Under the pieces are notes generated by a model. The model had not been told where the DNA came from. It did no database searches and saw only the letters and a program-made list of their open reading frames with translations. From S015-6 sp964384945 (GTDB lineage Bacteria; Desulfobacterota; DSWW01): 64,000 bases of DNA. Within the stretch, counting starts at the first letter, position 1. Each line of letters starts with the position of its first letter. Position numbers and translations under genes: made by a program. The stretch is from NCBI GenBank assembly GCA_964384945.1, contig CAYLMK010000004.1:310001-374000 (forward strand). Direction: 5' to 3'. Below are positions 26,325-34,716 of the stretch, piece by piece.

Positions 26325-26352
26325 AGGGGGGCAGGGTTGTTCCGGCCCCCCT
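26325..26352 (+). terminator. Hairpin after acsE, possible terminator or attenuator
   Basis: AGGGGGGC and GCCCCCCT arms around a 12-base loop, followed by a short T-rich stretch (TCTGTTTG). It would end or attenuate the acs transcript before the DUF3786 gene. The T-run is weak. Confidence 0.5.
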
Positions 26353-26374
26353 TCTGTTTGAAAGGCCCGGCTCC

Positions 26375-27001
26375 ATGCCCACACGAGAAGACTTCGAGAT
26401 CGCCCTGGCCCTTGCCTGCAAGGAGTTCGGCCGACAGGACCCGATCCGTCAGGCCGAGAGGGCAGGGGCCGCCTGGAACACGGATCCAGGGGGAGAGGGG
26501 GGCCACGCGGAGATTCCCTTTTTGGGAACCCCCTATCGGATCCGCGGGCCGGCCGGCGATGTCTCTTACAAAGACGAGCAGGCCAAAGAGCCTGCCCTGT
26601 GGGAGAAGATCCTGGTTCTGCACTACTTCAATACCGCGGACGGCACCCCTCTGGCAGGGGATCCGATCAGCTTCAAGGAAGTCCGGGAAGCCATGCTCTA
26701 TCTGCCGAACTTCGAGAAGCGCGCGGTCGCACCGCTGCTGGGCCGGTTCGGGGGCATGCCGGAGCAGATTCTGGAGCCGGCCCGAAGACTGGGAGGAAAG
26801 AGGGAAGAGATGGGGGATCTGTCCGTGACGATTCCCGTCTTCCCCCGCGTTCCGATCACCCTGGTTTTCTGGAGGGGCGACGAGGAGTTCGAGGCGCGGC
26901 TGACGATTCTTTTCGACCGGACCGTTGTCCGCTACCTGCCCACCGAGGACATCGTGCTGGCGGCCCAGATGACGGCCTATCGGCTGATCGGAATGGCCTG
27001 A
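26375..27001 (+). CDS. DUF3786 domain protein linked to the Wood-Ljungdahl cluster
   Basis: A 208-residue protein with the DUF3786 pattern: DVSYKDEQAKEPALWEKILVLHYFNTADGTPL, ISFKEVREAMLYLPNFEKRA and, near the end, VPITLVFWRGDEEFEARLTILFDRTV followed by YLPTEDIV. Function unknown. From general knowledge this family occurs in anaerobes near acetyl-CoA synthase genes, which is its position here, directly after acsE. It has no signal peptide or membrane segment and no conserved cysteines, so it is probably a cytosolic accessory protein. ATG 26375 follows a weak GAAAGG. A hairpin separates it from acsE. Confidence 0.75.
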   Translation: MPTREDFEIALALACKEFGRQDPIRQAERAGAAWNTDPGGEGGHAEIPFLGTPYRIRGPAGDVSYKDEQAKEPALWEKILVLHYFNTADGTPLAGDPISFKEVREAMLYLPNFEKRAVAPLLGRFGGMPEQILEPARRLGGKREEMGDLSVTIPVFPRVPITLVFWRGDEEFEARLTILFDRTVVRYLPTEDIVLAAQMTAYRLIGMA

Positions 27002-27071
27002 CACCCTTTGGAAACGATGCCGGGGCTTCCGGCTCCGGGCACCCGGCCATTGCGCGGCCTGCCGGACGAAT

Positions 27072-27419
27072 TCAGCCTCTGGCACCGGAGAACAGTCTGA
27101 AGCTCACGAGAATCCAGCACGCGACCGGCACGACTCCCAGCAGCAGAAGCGGCCGGTTGCGTGTCACGACTTCCTCCGTTCGACCGCTTGCGTTGTCCGG
27201 AGCGCGGGCGAGAGTCTCCGAGACCTCCGGGGGGGAACCCACCGATGCCGGGTCCTCCCCTTGCGCAGGCTGACTCCGTCCCGTGGGATAGGTCACGGCA
27301 TGGGAGGAGGGAATGCCTTCGCAATGGTTTTCCGGAAAATCCGTCGTTCCACTGAGGGCCAGCAGCATGCAGAAGACCAGCATGCACACGGCGGATAATG
27401 TGAAGTATCTCATCGACAT
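27072..27419 (-). CDS. Small secreted/membrane-anchored protein of unknown function
   Basis: A 115-residue protein with an N-terminal signal-like hydrophobic segment (YFTLSAVCMLVFCMLLALSG), a polar Pro/Ser/Glu-rich middle without recognisable domain, and a second hydrophobic segment near the C-terminus (PLLLLGVVPVACWILVSF). It would span the membrane at both ends with about 60 residues outside. An AGAGG lies nine bases before the ATG at 27419; ATG 27413 is an alternative. It is encoded against the direction of the Wood-Ljungdahl genes, between DUF3786 and the second CooC gene. I recognise no family. Confidence 0.45.
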   Translation of the reverse strand: MSMRYFTLSAVCMLVFCMLLALSGTTDFPENHCEGIPSSHAVTYPTGRSQPAQGEDPASVGSPPEVSETLARAPDNASGRTEEVVTRNRPLLLLGVVPVACWILVSFRLFSGARG

Positions 27420-27708
27420 TTGACGAGCCTCTCGAGATGCGGATCAACGGCGTTTGTTCCGGAAAGACCCGTGGCGCACGCCGCCTGTTCAGGAAGTGCG
27501 TCGCCGCGGCACAGAAAAGCAAAGCCTATGCCAAGGAAAGACAGATGGCAGGGGCTCGACGAAGGGGACCACAACGATCTGAAATCATTACAAAGTCTCC
27601 TTCGGCGGTTGCATGGATCGCCGAAAGGGGGCAAACTGGAAATGACAATTTAGGGTGAGTGCAGGAAAAGGTTACAAGGAATTTCGAATCGAGCAGAAGG
27701 GAAGAGGG
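27420..27708. other. Intergenic region before the second CooC-like gene
   Basis: About 290 bp. Short open frames on the plus strand have no convincing product. It presumably contains the promoters of the divergent small membrane protein gene and of the CooC-like gene; no clear promoter boxes were found. Confidence 0.4.
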
Positions 27709-28482
27709 ATGAAACTTGCCATCAGTGGGAAAGGCGGAGTAGGAAAGACGACCTTGACTGCCTTGCTCGCGAAGGCCTTTTCAAACAGAGGCTACCGGGT
27801 CCTGGCCATTGATGCCGACCCGGACGCAAACCTCGCGGCGGCCCTCGGCTATCCGAACCCGGAAACGATACGCCCCATTGCGGAGATGGCCGAGCTCATC
27901 GAGGAAAGGACCGGCGCAAAGCCGGGAGCCGTGGGCGCCGTGTTCCGCATGAACCCGAAGGTGGACGACCTCCCCGAAAAGCTGAGCGCCGAAGTGAACG
28001 GCATCCGGCTCATGCGCATGGGCACCGTCAAGAAGGGCGGCGGGGGTTGCGTTTGCCCGGAGAGCACCCTGCTCAGGGCGCTGGTGCAGCACTTGCTGAT
28101 CGAAAGGACCGATGCGGTGCTCATGGACATGGAGGCAGGCATCGAGCACCTCGGACGGGGCACATCGGAGTTTGTGGACCGGCTGCTCGTGGTTGTTGAA
28201 CCGGGAAAGCGCAGCATCGAGACGGCGGAGAAGATCCGCGAACTCGCCAAGGACATACGGCTCGTAAGGATTTGCGCCGTGGGCAACAAGATAAGGGGCG
28301 CCGAGGACCAGGCCTACCTCGAGAAGAACCTCAAGGGAATCCCGCTGCTCGGCTTCCTTCCTTACCGGGACTCGATCATCCGGGCTGACATGGAGGCCCG
28401 TCCGCCCTTCGAGGGAAGCGAAGATCTCATCGAGCTCGCCGACCGGATGATCGACAAGATGATCGAAATGAAGGGAGCGTGA
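27709..28482 (+). CDS. CooC-type nickel-maturation ATPase (copy 2)
   Basis: A 257-residue P-loop ATPase starting MKLAISGKGGVGKTT, with the Walker A loop at 7-15, the DADPDANL switch region at 36-42 and the CooC metal-binding pair Cys114-Val-Cys116 in the GGGGCVCPEST stretch. This is closer to classical CooC, which uses ATP to load Ni into the C-cluster of CO dehydrogenase, than is the copy at 19658. That suggests this copy serves CODH and the other serves AcsB, but this division is inference. The start is set at ATG 27709 because the upstream in-frame residues are not part of the fold; GAAGAGG lies immediately before it. Confidence 0.92.
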   Translation: MKLAISGKGGVGKTTLTALLAKAFSNRGYRVLAIDADPDANLAAALGYPNPETIRPIAEMAELIEERTGAKPGAVGAVFRMNPKVDDLPEKLSAEVNGIRLMRMGTVKKGGGGCVCPESTLLRALVQHLLIERTDAVLMDMEAGIEHLGRGTSEFVDRLLVVVEPGKRSIETAEKIRELAKDIRLVRICAVGNKIRGAEDQAYLEKNLKGIPLLGFLPYRDSIIRADMEARPPFEGSEDLIELADRMIDKMIEMKGA

Positions 28483-28872
28483 GCGGACGGCCCTTTCCTC
28501 CTGCCGGTCCTCCTCCTCGTCGATTCGTTGGAGCCCGACCCTCGCATGTCCAGACTTGGGGGGGCGACTCTTGGGCTGATCGCTGAGAACTCGAGGGTTC
28601 CTCTTCCTGCGAGGGAACAGACACCCGGGTCAGGCGTCCCGGACCCCTGTCCTGTTCCGCCGCTCGTCCATCCGCAGGGCTAAACTTCTTCCCTTTCGCA
28701 ACCGATGCGTATTTTCGGGACGCGCACAAGGCGCCCCCGCGCGACAAGGCCCCTCGTGAAGAGGAGCGCAGGGGGAGGTCCCACCCCGAAAAGTTTGGAT
28801 TCCTCTTCGCCTCGCTCGCAGCAAGCGGGCCGCGGCGAGCCCTCGGGCGAAAGCGCATCCAAGGGGGGGAGC
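28483..28872. other. Intergenic region between cooC copy 2 and a hydrolase gene
   Basis: About 390 bp. Open frames on either strand are Arg/Pro-rich shadow frames. No promoter, repeat or RNA was recognised with confidence. Confidence 0.4.
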
Positions 28873-29751
28873 ATGTTTGCCCATGTAAACGGAACCAGGC
28901 TGTATTACCGGATCCGAGGACAGGGAACTCCGATGCTGATCATGCACGGGGGGCCGGGTCTCGATCATACCTATTTCATCCCGTGGCTCGACCCGCTTTG
29001 TGAGCAGATGGCGGTCATCTGTTACGATCACAGGGGGAACGGCAGGTCCGAGAGGCCGGAGAGCCTGGCGGGCGTCACCCACGACACCTGGATCGAGGAT
29101 GCGGACGCGCTCCGCCGGGAGTTGGGCTACGAACGAATCATCCTCTTCGGACATTCCTACGGCGGCGGCCTGGCCCTGGAGTACGCCTTGCGGTACGGCG
29201 AACATCTGGCAGGCCTCGTGCTGTGCAGCACCGCCCCCGCCTTCGATTACCTGGACATCATTCTGGAAAACGCCATGGCAAGGGGGACCCGGGAGCAGCT
29301 CGATGCATTCGAAACGGTCCTGAGCGGCACGCTGACCGATGACGCCCAGTGGCGGAGGCTGTGGATGAGCTACCTGCCTCTCTATTTCAAGAAGTTCGAC
29401 CCTGCCGTCGCGGCTGCCATGGACAGGGCCATGATTTACAGTGCGGCAGCCCAGAGACACGCAAATCAACACTGCCTGGCCTCGTTCAACGTTCTGAGCC
29501 GGCTGCCCAAGATCTCCGCGCCCACCCTGATCCTTTCCGGAAGGGAGGACTGGATTACCCCGCCCGCTTGGGCCGGAGAGCGAATTCACGCCGGCATACC
29601 CCATTCGGAATCGGTCATCTTCGAGCGGAGCGGTCATTTCCCGTTCATTGAGGAAACGGGCCCTTGTCTGCGGGTGATCGCAGACTGGGTCGCGCAGTTA
29701 GAAACGTCAGGGAAGCGGCGGCACGCCTCGGGTTCGATCCGTGCGGCGTAG
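28873..29751 (+). CDS. Alpha/beta hydrolase, proline iminopeptidase-like
   Basis: A 292-residue alpha/beta-hydrolase-fold enzyme. The oxyanion/HGGPG motif typical of proline iminopeptidases is present (MLIMHGGPGLDH, about 22-33), then YDHRGNGRSE, the nucleophile elbow GHSYGGGLA (serine near residue 96), the acid in LSGREDWITPP and the histidine in RSGHFPF near the end. It could cleave N-terminal proline peptides or hydrolyse small esters or amides; sequence alone does not separate these. No signal peptide, so cytosolic. A G-rich ribosome binding site directly precedes the ATG at 28873. No functional link with its neighbours is apparent. Confidence 0.85.
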   Translation: MFAHVNGTRLYYRIRGQGTPMLIMHGGPGLDHTYFIPWLDPLCEQMAVICYDHRGNGRSERPESLAGVTHDTWIEDADALRRELGYERIILFGHSYGGGLALEYALRYGEHLAGLVLCSTAPAFDYLDIILENAMARGTREQLDAFETVLSGTLTDDAQWRRLWMSYLPLYFKKFDPAVAAAMDRAMIYSAAAQRHANQHCLASFNVLSRLPKISAPTLILSGREDWITPPAWAGERIHAGIPHSESVIFERSGHFPFIEETGPCLRVIADWVAQLETSGKRRHASGSIRAA

Positions 29752-29785
29752 CGGGTCGGGTGATCGAGAGGCGTCCCGGTCGGGA

Positions 29786-31081
29786 CTATTTGCAGAACTT
29801 CTGAAAGCCAGCCAGCGAGAAATCGTTCAGATCCAGGTCGGCGAAGAAATACCAAGTATTGCGCGGACTCGCGTCTTCGATCACGCTGGCATGGCCGCTC
29901 CTGTCGTCCACGGCCTGCTGGGACGCAAGCGAGATGAACCGCGTCTGCCTGTCCGGGCTTTCGCATGCCATGGCGGCGCTGAAGAAGGTCTTCCAGTACG
30001 CTCCGCTCTTGTCATGAATCACCTTGTAAGCACACCCGAAGATCTCGGCCTCGACCCACAGATGCTGAGGGCCGTAGTTGTAATACGGGTCCTTGGGTTT
30101 CATCTCAATGAGATAGGCAGGCCGCTTCACCCAAACCAGGTTCGTCGGGGCCCAGGAGGCTCCTTGCCAGCCTTCCCGCTGATACCCGTACACCAGGGCG
30201 GGTATGGCCTGTGTCGTACCCCACTCCCCCTCCTCATTCCTGACGACCCGAACCGGTCGGACACCCAGGGCCGGCGCCAGCATCTCCCGCCTGCCGAGAA
30301 ACCTCCATTCGAAGTCGGTGATCTTCCCGTCGTATCCGTTTGCATCGTCCACGGAGAAATCGGACCCGAGAAGGGCATCCGAGCGATTGGCCGGGCTCAT
30401 CCGCCGCACCCTGCGGATGGCGGGAATGTAGCCGAAGGTGCTGTCCTGCTTCGTCGGATCCAGGTAGCGCCAAAGCATGATCGCCGTCCCCGCCAGGTCG
30501 AAAGGCGCCTTTACGAGCAGGATCGTGTACTTCTCGACCCGGTCCGGATTCCGGATCTGCCTGGCTCCCGGGTAGCCGTCCATGGGTGCCTGCTGCCACA
30601 GGCAGCTGATCTCCCGCTCGAAGCCGGAACGGCCTATGTATCTGTTCTGGAAAGGAAACCTGAGATTTCCAAGTATGTACTGCATGTAGAGAGCATTGTA
30701 CATGACCTTCTGGGGCAGCCGCGGATCCTCCGGTTCAACCGTCGCGAAGGGAAGTCCCGAGATATGTTCCGGGGTCTTGCGGGTCTTTGCGTCCACGATT
30801 CCCTCGCGATCGTCCAGATCATGCTTGGCTTCTTTGGCCTCAAAGCCCTCGCGGGCAAACACGGGGAAATAATCTCGGGGTGCATATTCGAGTTCTCCGA
30901 CCTCCAGGACGAAGTCTCCCTTTTTCACCCAACGGAGCACTGCGTCGGGGACGAGGCCTTCGATCTTCTCCCAGTTCGTCCTGTCGATCCGGTCGCCGGG
31001 CGATACGTCTCCGGAAGCAGGATGCGCCATGCCCAAGGCCAAGCAGATTGAGAGGGCCAGTCCCGCCAGGGTCGTCACCAT
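29786..31081 (-). CDS. DUF1329 family exported protein
   Basis: A 431-residue exported protein with an N-terminal signal peptide (VTTLAGLALSICLALGMAHPASG) and no further membrane segment, so periplasmic or attached to the outer membrane. The pattern of the mature part (PGDRIDRTNWEKIEGLVPDAVL at the start; the central YGYIPAIRRVRRMSP-like stretch; EWRFLGRREMLAP; ETHHYNW-like region replaced by LVWVKRPAYLIEMKPKD; YIDAETFG-like VEAEIFGCAYKV) fits DUF1329, a LolA/LppX-like outer-membrane-sorting fold. In aromatic- or steroid-degrading bacteria such proteins are linked to uptake of hydrophobic substrates and RND exporters; no such neighbour is present. GAGGAGG lies before the ATG. Confidence 0.78.
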   Translation of the reverse strand: MVTTLAGLALSICLALGMAHPASGDVSPGDRIDRTNWEKIEGLVPDAVLRWVKKGDFVLEVGELEYAPRDYFPVFAREGFEAKEAKHDLDDREGIVDAKTRKTPEHISGLPFATVEPEDPRLPQKVMYNALYMQYILGNLRFPFQNRYIGRSGFEREISCLWQQAPMDGYPGARQIRNPDRVEKYTILLVKAPFDLAGTAIMLWRYLDPTKQDSTFGYIPAIRRVRRMSPANRSDALLGSDFSVDDANGYDGKITDFEWRFLGRREMLAPALGVRPVRVVRNEEGEWGTTQAIPALVYGYQREGWQGASWAPTNLVWVKRPAYLIEMKPKDPYYNYGPQHLWVEAEIFGCAYKVIHDKSGAYWKTFFSAAMACESPDRQTRFISLASQQAVDDRSGHASVIEDASPRNTWYFFADLDLNDFSLAGFQKFCK

Positions 31082-31391
31082 CCGCGCCTCCTCGATTCAG
31101 GCAGCCTTGTCATCCCCGGAAGAGAGACCTCCGAGAAAATCACACTCCGCATTCATAGAAGATACCATCGGCCCTGCCGGGGGCACAACAGGCCCCGCCG
31201 GGGTGTCGCCCTCTTCCGTCCGTAGAATGCCCCGGCCGTCAGGAAAGGGGCCTTCGAACGAGAGCGACCCGACGCTCGCCGCCTGCCGGCGGGATTCCCC
31301 AGCCATTCGTAACTATCGGCCTCTCAAGGAAAAGGCGGATTTCTCCGATCTGAGGTAGCAAGGATCCACCCTCCGGAAAGGACATGCCCCC
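31082..31391. other. Intergenic region upstream of the PilT-like gene
   Basis: About 310 bp between divergent genes. It contains a near-identical direct repeat of 13 bases (GGCCCTGCCGGGG at 31170-31182, GGCCCCGCCGGGG at 31191-31203). No gene was recognised. Confidence 0.4.
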
Positions 31392-32477
31392 ATGCCCCGA
31401 ATCGATGCCTTTCTGCAGATCATGAGTCAGGTGGGCGCCTCGGACCTCCACATCGGCGACGGTTCGGAGCCTCTCGTCCGGATTAACGGGGTCCTGGAGA
31501 GAACACGGCACAAGGCCCTTTCCGTCGACGAGGTGCGGCTCCTTCTCTACGAGCTGCTGACGGACCGCCAGATCCAGAAGTTCGAACAAGCCGGCGAGAT
31601 CGACATCGCATACACCCTCGAGGGCCTTGCCCGTTTCCGCGTGAACATCTTCAAGAAACACCCGGGCCTTGCCGCGGCGTTCCGTCTGATTCCCAGGAGC
31701 GTGCCGACCCTGGACGGCCTCGGGTTTCCGCCGGTCTTGAAGGAGATGCTTTCCAGGAGGAGCGGCCTCATCCTGGTGACCGGCCCCACAAACTCCGGCA
31801 AGACAACCACCCTGGCGGCCATGGTAGACCATCTGAACGAGCACATGAACTACCACATCATCACCCTGGAGGATCCCCTGGAGTTCATTCACCCGAACAA
31901 AAACTGCCTGATTCACCAGCGCCAGATCGGCGAACACAGCCTTTCGTTCGCCAACGCCCTGCGCGCAGCCCTGCGAGAGGACCCGAACGTGGTTCTCGTA
32001 GGGGAGATGCGGGATAACGAGACCATATCCCTCGCCCTGACGGCCGCGGAGGTCGGTTTGCTCGTGCTGGGGACGCTGCACACCAAATCGGCGACGCAGA
32101 CGATCAGTCGGGTGATCGATGCCTTCCCGGTGGACCAACAGGCTCAAATACGGCTCGCCCTGTCCGAGATCCTCGTCGGCATCTGCTCGCAGCAACTGCT
32201 GCGAAGGGCGGAGGCCGGAGGCCGGACGGCCGCCCTGGAGATCCTGGTTCGGAACCACGCGATCGCGAATCTGATCCGCGAGTCCAAGTCCCATCAAATC
32301 ACCAACTCCATCGTCATGGGACGGAAGGAGGGGATGCAGCTCATGGACGATCATCTCAAACAGCTCGTCACCGAAAGGGTCGTTACCGCCGAAGAAGCGG
32401 CCCGTTTCTCCGAGAACCCCCAAGCCATCCTCGCTCATGGAAGATCGGTCGGCGCCTCTCCGCAGATCGCGGCCTGA
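31392..32477 (+). CDS. PilT-like type IV pilus retraction ATPase
   Basis: A 361-residue GspE-superfamily hexameric ATPase. Walker A GPTNSGKTTT is at 131-140, the Asp-box region EDPLEF near 160, Walker B VLVGEMRD at 201-208 and the His box GTLHTKSA at 227-234. The C-terminal AIANLIRE (290-297) closely matches the AIRNLIRE signature needed for PilT retraction function, so a PilT/PilU-type retraction motor is more likely than an extension motor. The N-terminal PAS-like domain includes DLHIGDGSEPLVRINGVL. No pilin or PilB/C gene is near; the gene overlaps nothing but is followed 21 bp later by a MshEN-domain protein. Confidence 0.9.
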   Translation: MPRIDAFLQIMSQVGASDLHIGDGSEPLVRINGVLERTRHKALSVDEVRLLLYELLTDRQIQKFEQAGEIDIAYTLEGLARFRVNIFKKHPGLAAAFRLIPRSVPTLDGLGFPPVLKEMLSRRSGLILVTGPTNSGKTTTLAAMVDHLNEHMNYHIITLEDPLEFIHPNKNCLIHQRQIGEHSLSFANALRAALREDPNVVLVGEMRDNETISLALTAAEVGLLVLGTLHTKSATQTISRVIDAFPVDQQAQIRLALSEILVGICSQQLLRRAEAGGRTAALEILVRNHAIANLIRESKSHQITNSIVMGRKEGMQLMDDHLKQLVTERVVTAEEAARFSENPQAILAHGRSVGASPQIAA

Positions 32478-32498
32478 TCGGGCAGAGGAAGAGCGTCC

Positions 32499-34667
32499 AT
32501 GGCGAAAGAGCGACTCGACCAGATCCTGCTCCGCAAGGGCCTCGTGACCGAAGAACAGATCCGGCAGGCCCTGCTTCGCCAGAAATCGCACCGGGGGCCG
32601 CTGGGCTCCCACCTCATGTACTACAAGTTCATCACCGAGGAGGACCTCGTCTCGGCCCTCGCGGAGCAATTCGGGGTGCAGGGCGTCGTCCTCGGCCGCG
32701 GAGAGATTCCGCCGGAGGTGATCCAGAAGGTCCCCGCCGCCGTTGCGGACAAGTACGGGGTGTGCCCTTTCGCCTTCGATCCTGCGACCCGCACACTGTC
32801 CCTCGCCATGCTCGACCCGGAGAAGACCGAAGCGATCCATCTCGTGAAGGATGCCTGCGGGGCGTGGCATGTAGAGCCCTACGTGGCCGCCGAACCGGTT
32901 CTCCGAAACACCGTCCGCAGGCACTACCACGGCGTGAGCCATGACGGATCGATCGACCAGATCATCGAGTTGCCGGATCTGTTTGACGGCGAGGACCGCC
33001 CGCCCGCCTCCGACGGCTCGAGCGAGCTCCGAGGTTCCGGAGAGGAACCGGCCCAGCGCAACGTCCTGATGGTCACGCAAAGCCCTTTCCTCAAAGGCCT
33101 CCTGGTTTCCATCTTCGAGCGAGAGGGGTTTTCCCTGACCGTCCTCGGCGAAAAGGAAGACGTCCTTGCCGGACTCTCGGACTGCGTTTACGGCCACATT
33201 CTGGTCTCCGAGGAGATGGAGGCGACGTATCGCGAGTGGATCCGAACCGAGGGGCTGCCCCCTCCGAGAGGAGAGCAGTCGGTTTTCACCTCGGTCAGCC
33301 ATGCCCTTCTGGACAACCCGGCTCCCTATCACCGCATGGCCGCCAGCCTGATCCATGCGCTTACGGAATTGGCCGAGTCGCGGTGTGGCGGGATGCGTTC
33401 CGGTCCGCCCTTTGAGCGAATCTGCAAAGACGCGGGGGACCTCGCCAGGGAGGTGGGCTTGGGCCGCCTGGCTGCGGACGGGATTCAGATCGCCTCGCTC
33501 CTCTTGTGTCCCTCGAAATCCTCCGGCAGGAACGAGGGAGGGGGGCAGCCCTCACGACTCGGAACGGACACCTTCGAGAACACAGATCGGTCCCTGGAGT
33601 CGGCAAGGGCCCTGCGCTTCCCGTGGGACGTTTTCGGGTGCCTTTCCCTCTTCTTTCGGCTCCTGGCCGGCGAACCGCCGGACGTCCGCGAGACCCCGGA
33701 GGATCCGGATCTGCGCCTTGCGGTCCAGATCCTCGCGCTCGTCTGGCATCGCCACGCGGCGCTCGGCAGGATCGGGGGCCCCCCGGAAGAAGTGGTTTTC
33801 CGAATCAAGGAGGGCCTGAAAAGGCTGGAGGGGATCCCGCCCTCGGCCGAGGTCCTGGAGGCCTATGGCCGGCTGCTGGAACGAAGACAAGGCCAGATGC
33901 GGGCCGTCGTCCGAAAAGATATCTTCATCGTGCGGGAACGGTCCGATGCGGTCCGCCCGTTGATCGCCCATCTGCGACGGGAAGGCTACAGCATCGTGGA
34001 GGTCAAAGATCTCTCCGAGGCCCTGCATCTGCACGAGCGAAGGCAGCCCGACGCGATGGTCGTCCATTACGACGACTTTGCGGACGGGGCGACGAAGTTC
34101 GGTCGTCTTGTCCGCAGCGGCTCGACGACGCTTCTCTACGCCCTGACCGCGCAGACCAAGCCGTCGTTGATCATGAGCCTGCTCGACGCAGGGTTCGATG
34201 ACGTCTTCTCTCCCCCCCTCAACTACGGACTCGTCTGCGCAAGAATCACCAAGGCCCTCGTCGCCCAGGAACAACAGGGCGCGGAGAGTCGGGAAACGAC
34301 CGGATTCCGGGGGAGCTTCCGAGAATTGCCTTTCGTCGACCTGGTGCAGGCGCTTGCGTTGAGTCAGCGCAGCTGTGCGATCCGGCTCGAAAACAGGAAC
34401 GGGGGCACGGCGGAGATTTTCCTTCGCGACGGCCAAATGGTCTTCGCGGAATGCGGGGAACTGTCCGGCGTCGAGGCGGTCTACGCCGTCATCCGATGGG
34501 GGGAAGAGGGGGTGTTTCGGATCGGTCCGGTCTCCGCCTATCCCGAAAGAAACATATCCCTGCCCAACGATTTCGTTCTGATGGAGGGCTGCCGCCTCCT
34601 GGACGAAGGCTCTGAACTTCAGGGGTCGGCGACCGGGGACCCGGGCCCGGGACCCCGCCCGGCCTAG
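32499..34667 (+). CDS. MshEN domain protein with two pseudo-receiver regions and a C-terminal DUF4388 domain
   Basis: A 722-residue multidomain signalling protein. Residues 1-145 match the MshEN (GspE N-terminal, c-di-GMP binding) domain: LDQILLRKGLVTEEQIRQAL, then LVSALAEQFGV, VPAAVADKYGVCPF. Residues about 187-290 and 472-590 look like receiver domains, but the phosphoacceptor position reads Ser (HILVSEE) in the first and His (MVVHYDD) in the second, so both are probably non-phosphorylatable. Residues about 600-705 fit DUF4388/PATAN (FRELPFVDLVQALALSQRSCAI ... GGTAEIFLRDGQMVFAE). There is no ATPase domain. Placed 21 bp after the PilT-like gene, it may regulate that motor in response to c-di-GMP; this is inference. 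Confidence 0.7.
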   Translation: MAKERLDQILLRKGLVTEEQIRQALLRQKSHRGPLGSHLMYYKFITEEDLVSALAEQFGVQGVVLGRGEIPPEVIQKVPAAVADKYGVCPFAFDPATRTLSLAMLDPEKTEAIHLVKDACGAWHVEPYVAAEPVLRNTVRRHYHGVSHDGSIDQIIELPDLFDGEDRPPASDGSSELRGSGEEPAQRNVLMVTQSPFLKGLLVSIFEREGFSLTVLGEKEDVLAGLSDCVYGHILVSEEMEATYREWIRTEGLPPPRGEQSVFTSVSHALLDNPAPYHRMAASLIHALTELAESRCGGMRSGPPFERICKDAGDLAREVGLGRLAADGIQIASLLLCPSKSSGRNEGGGQPSRLGTDTFENTDRSLESARALRFPWDVFGCLSLFFRLLAGEPPDVRETPEDPDLRLAVQILALVWHRHAALGRIGGPPEEVVFRIKEGLKRLEGIPPSAEVLEAYGRLLERRQGQMRAVVRKDIFIVRERSDAVRPLIAHLRREGYSIVEVKDLSEALHLHERRQPDAMVVHYDDFADGATKFGRLVRSGSTTLLYALTAQTKPSLIMSLLDAGFDDVFSPPLNYGLVCARITKALVAQEQQGAESRETTGFRGSFRELPFVDLVQALALSQRSCAIRLENRNGGTAEIFLRDGQMVFAECGELSGVEAVYAVIRWGEEGVFRIGPVSAYPERNISLPNDFVLMEGCRLLDEGSELQGSATGDPGPGPRPA

Positions 34668-34716
34668 GCAAATCCGTCGGGGCTTTCAACCAGCGGGATC
34701 TTGTGATCCACGCCCG

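Noticed and set aside
27437..27658. 73-residue frame ahead of the second CooC-like gene
   Set aside because: Basic low-complexity translation with no recognisable domain; more likely the upstream region of the gene at 27709.
31170..31203. Direct repeat GGCCCTGCCGGGG / GGCCCCGCCGGGG
   Set aside because: Only two imperfect copies in a GC-rich spacer; could arise by chance and no function can be supported.
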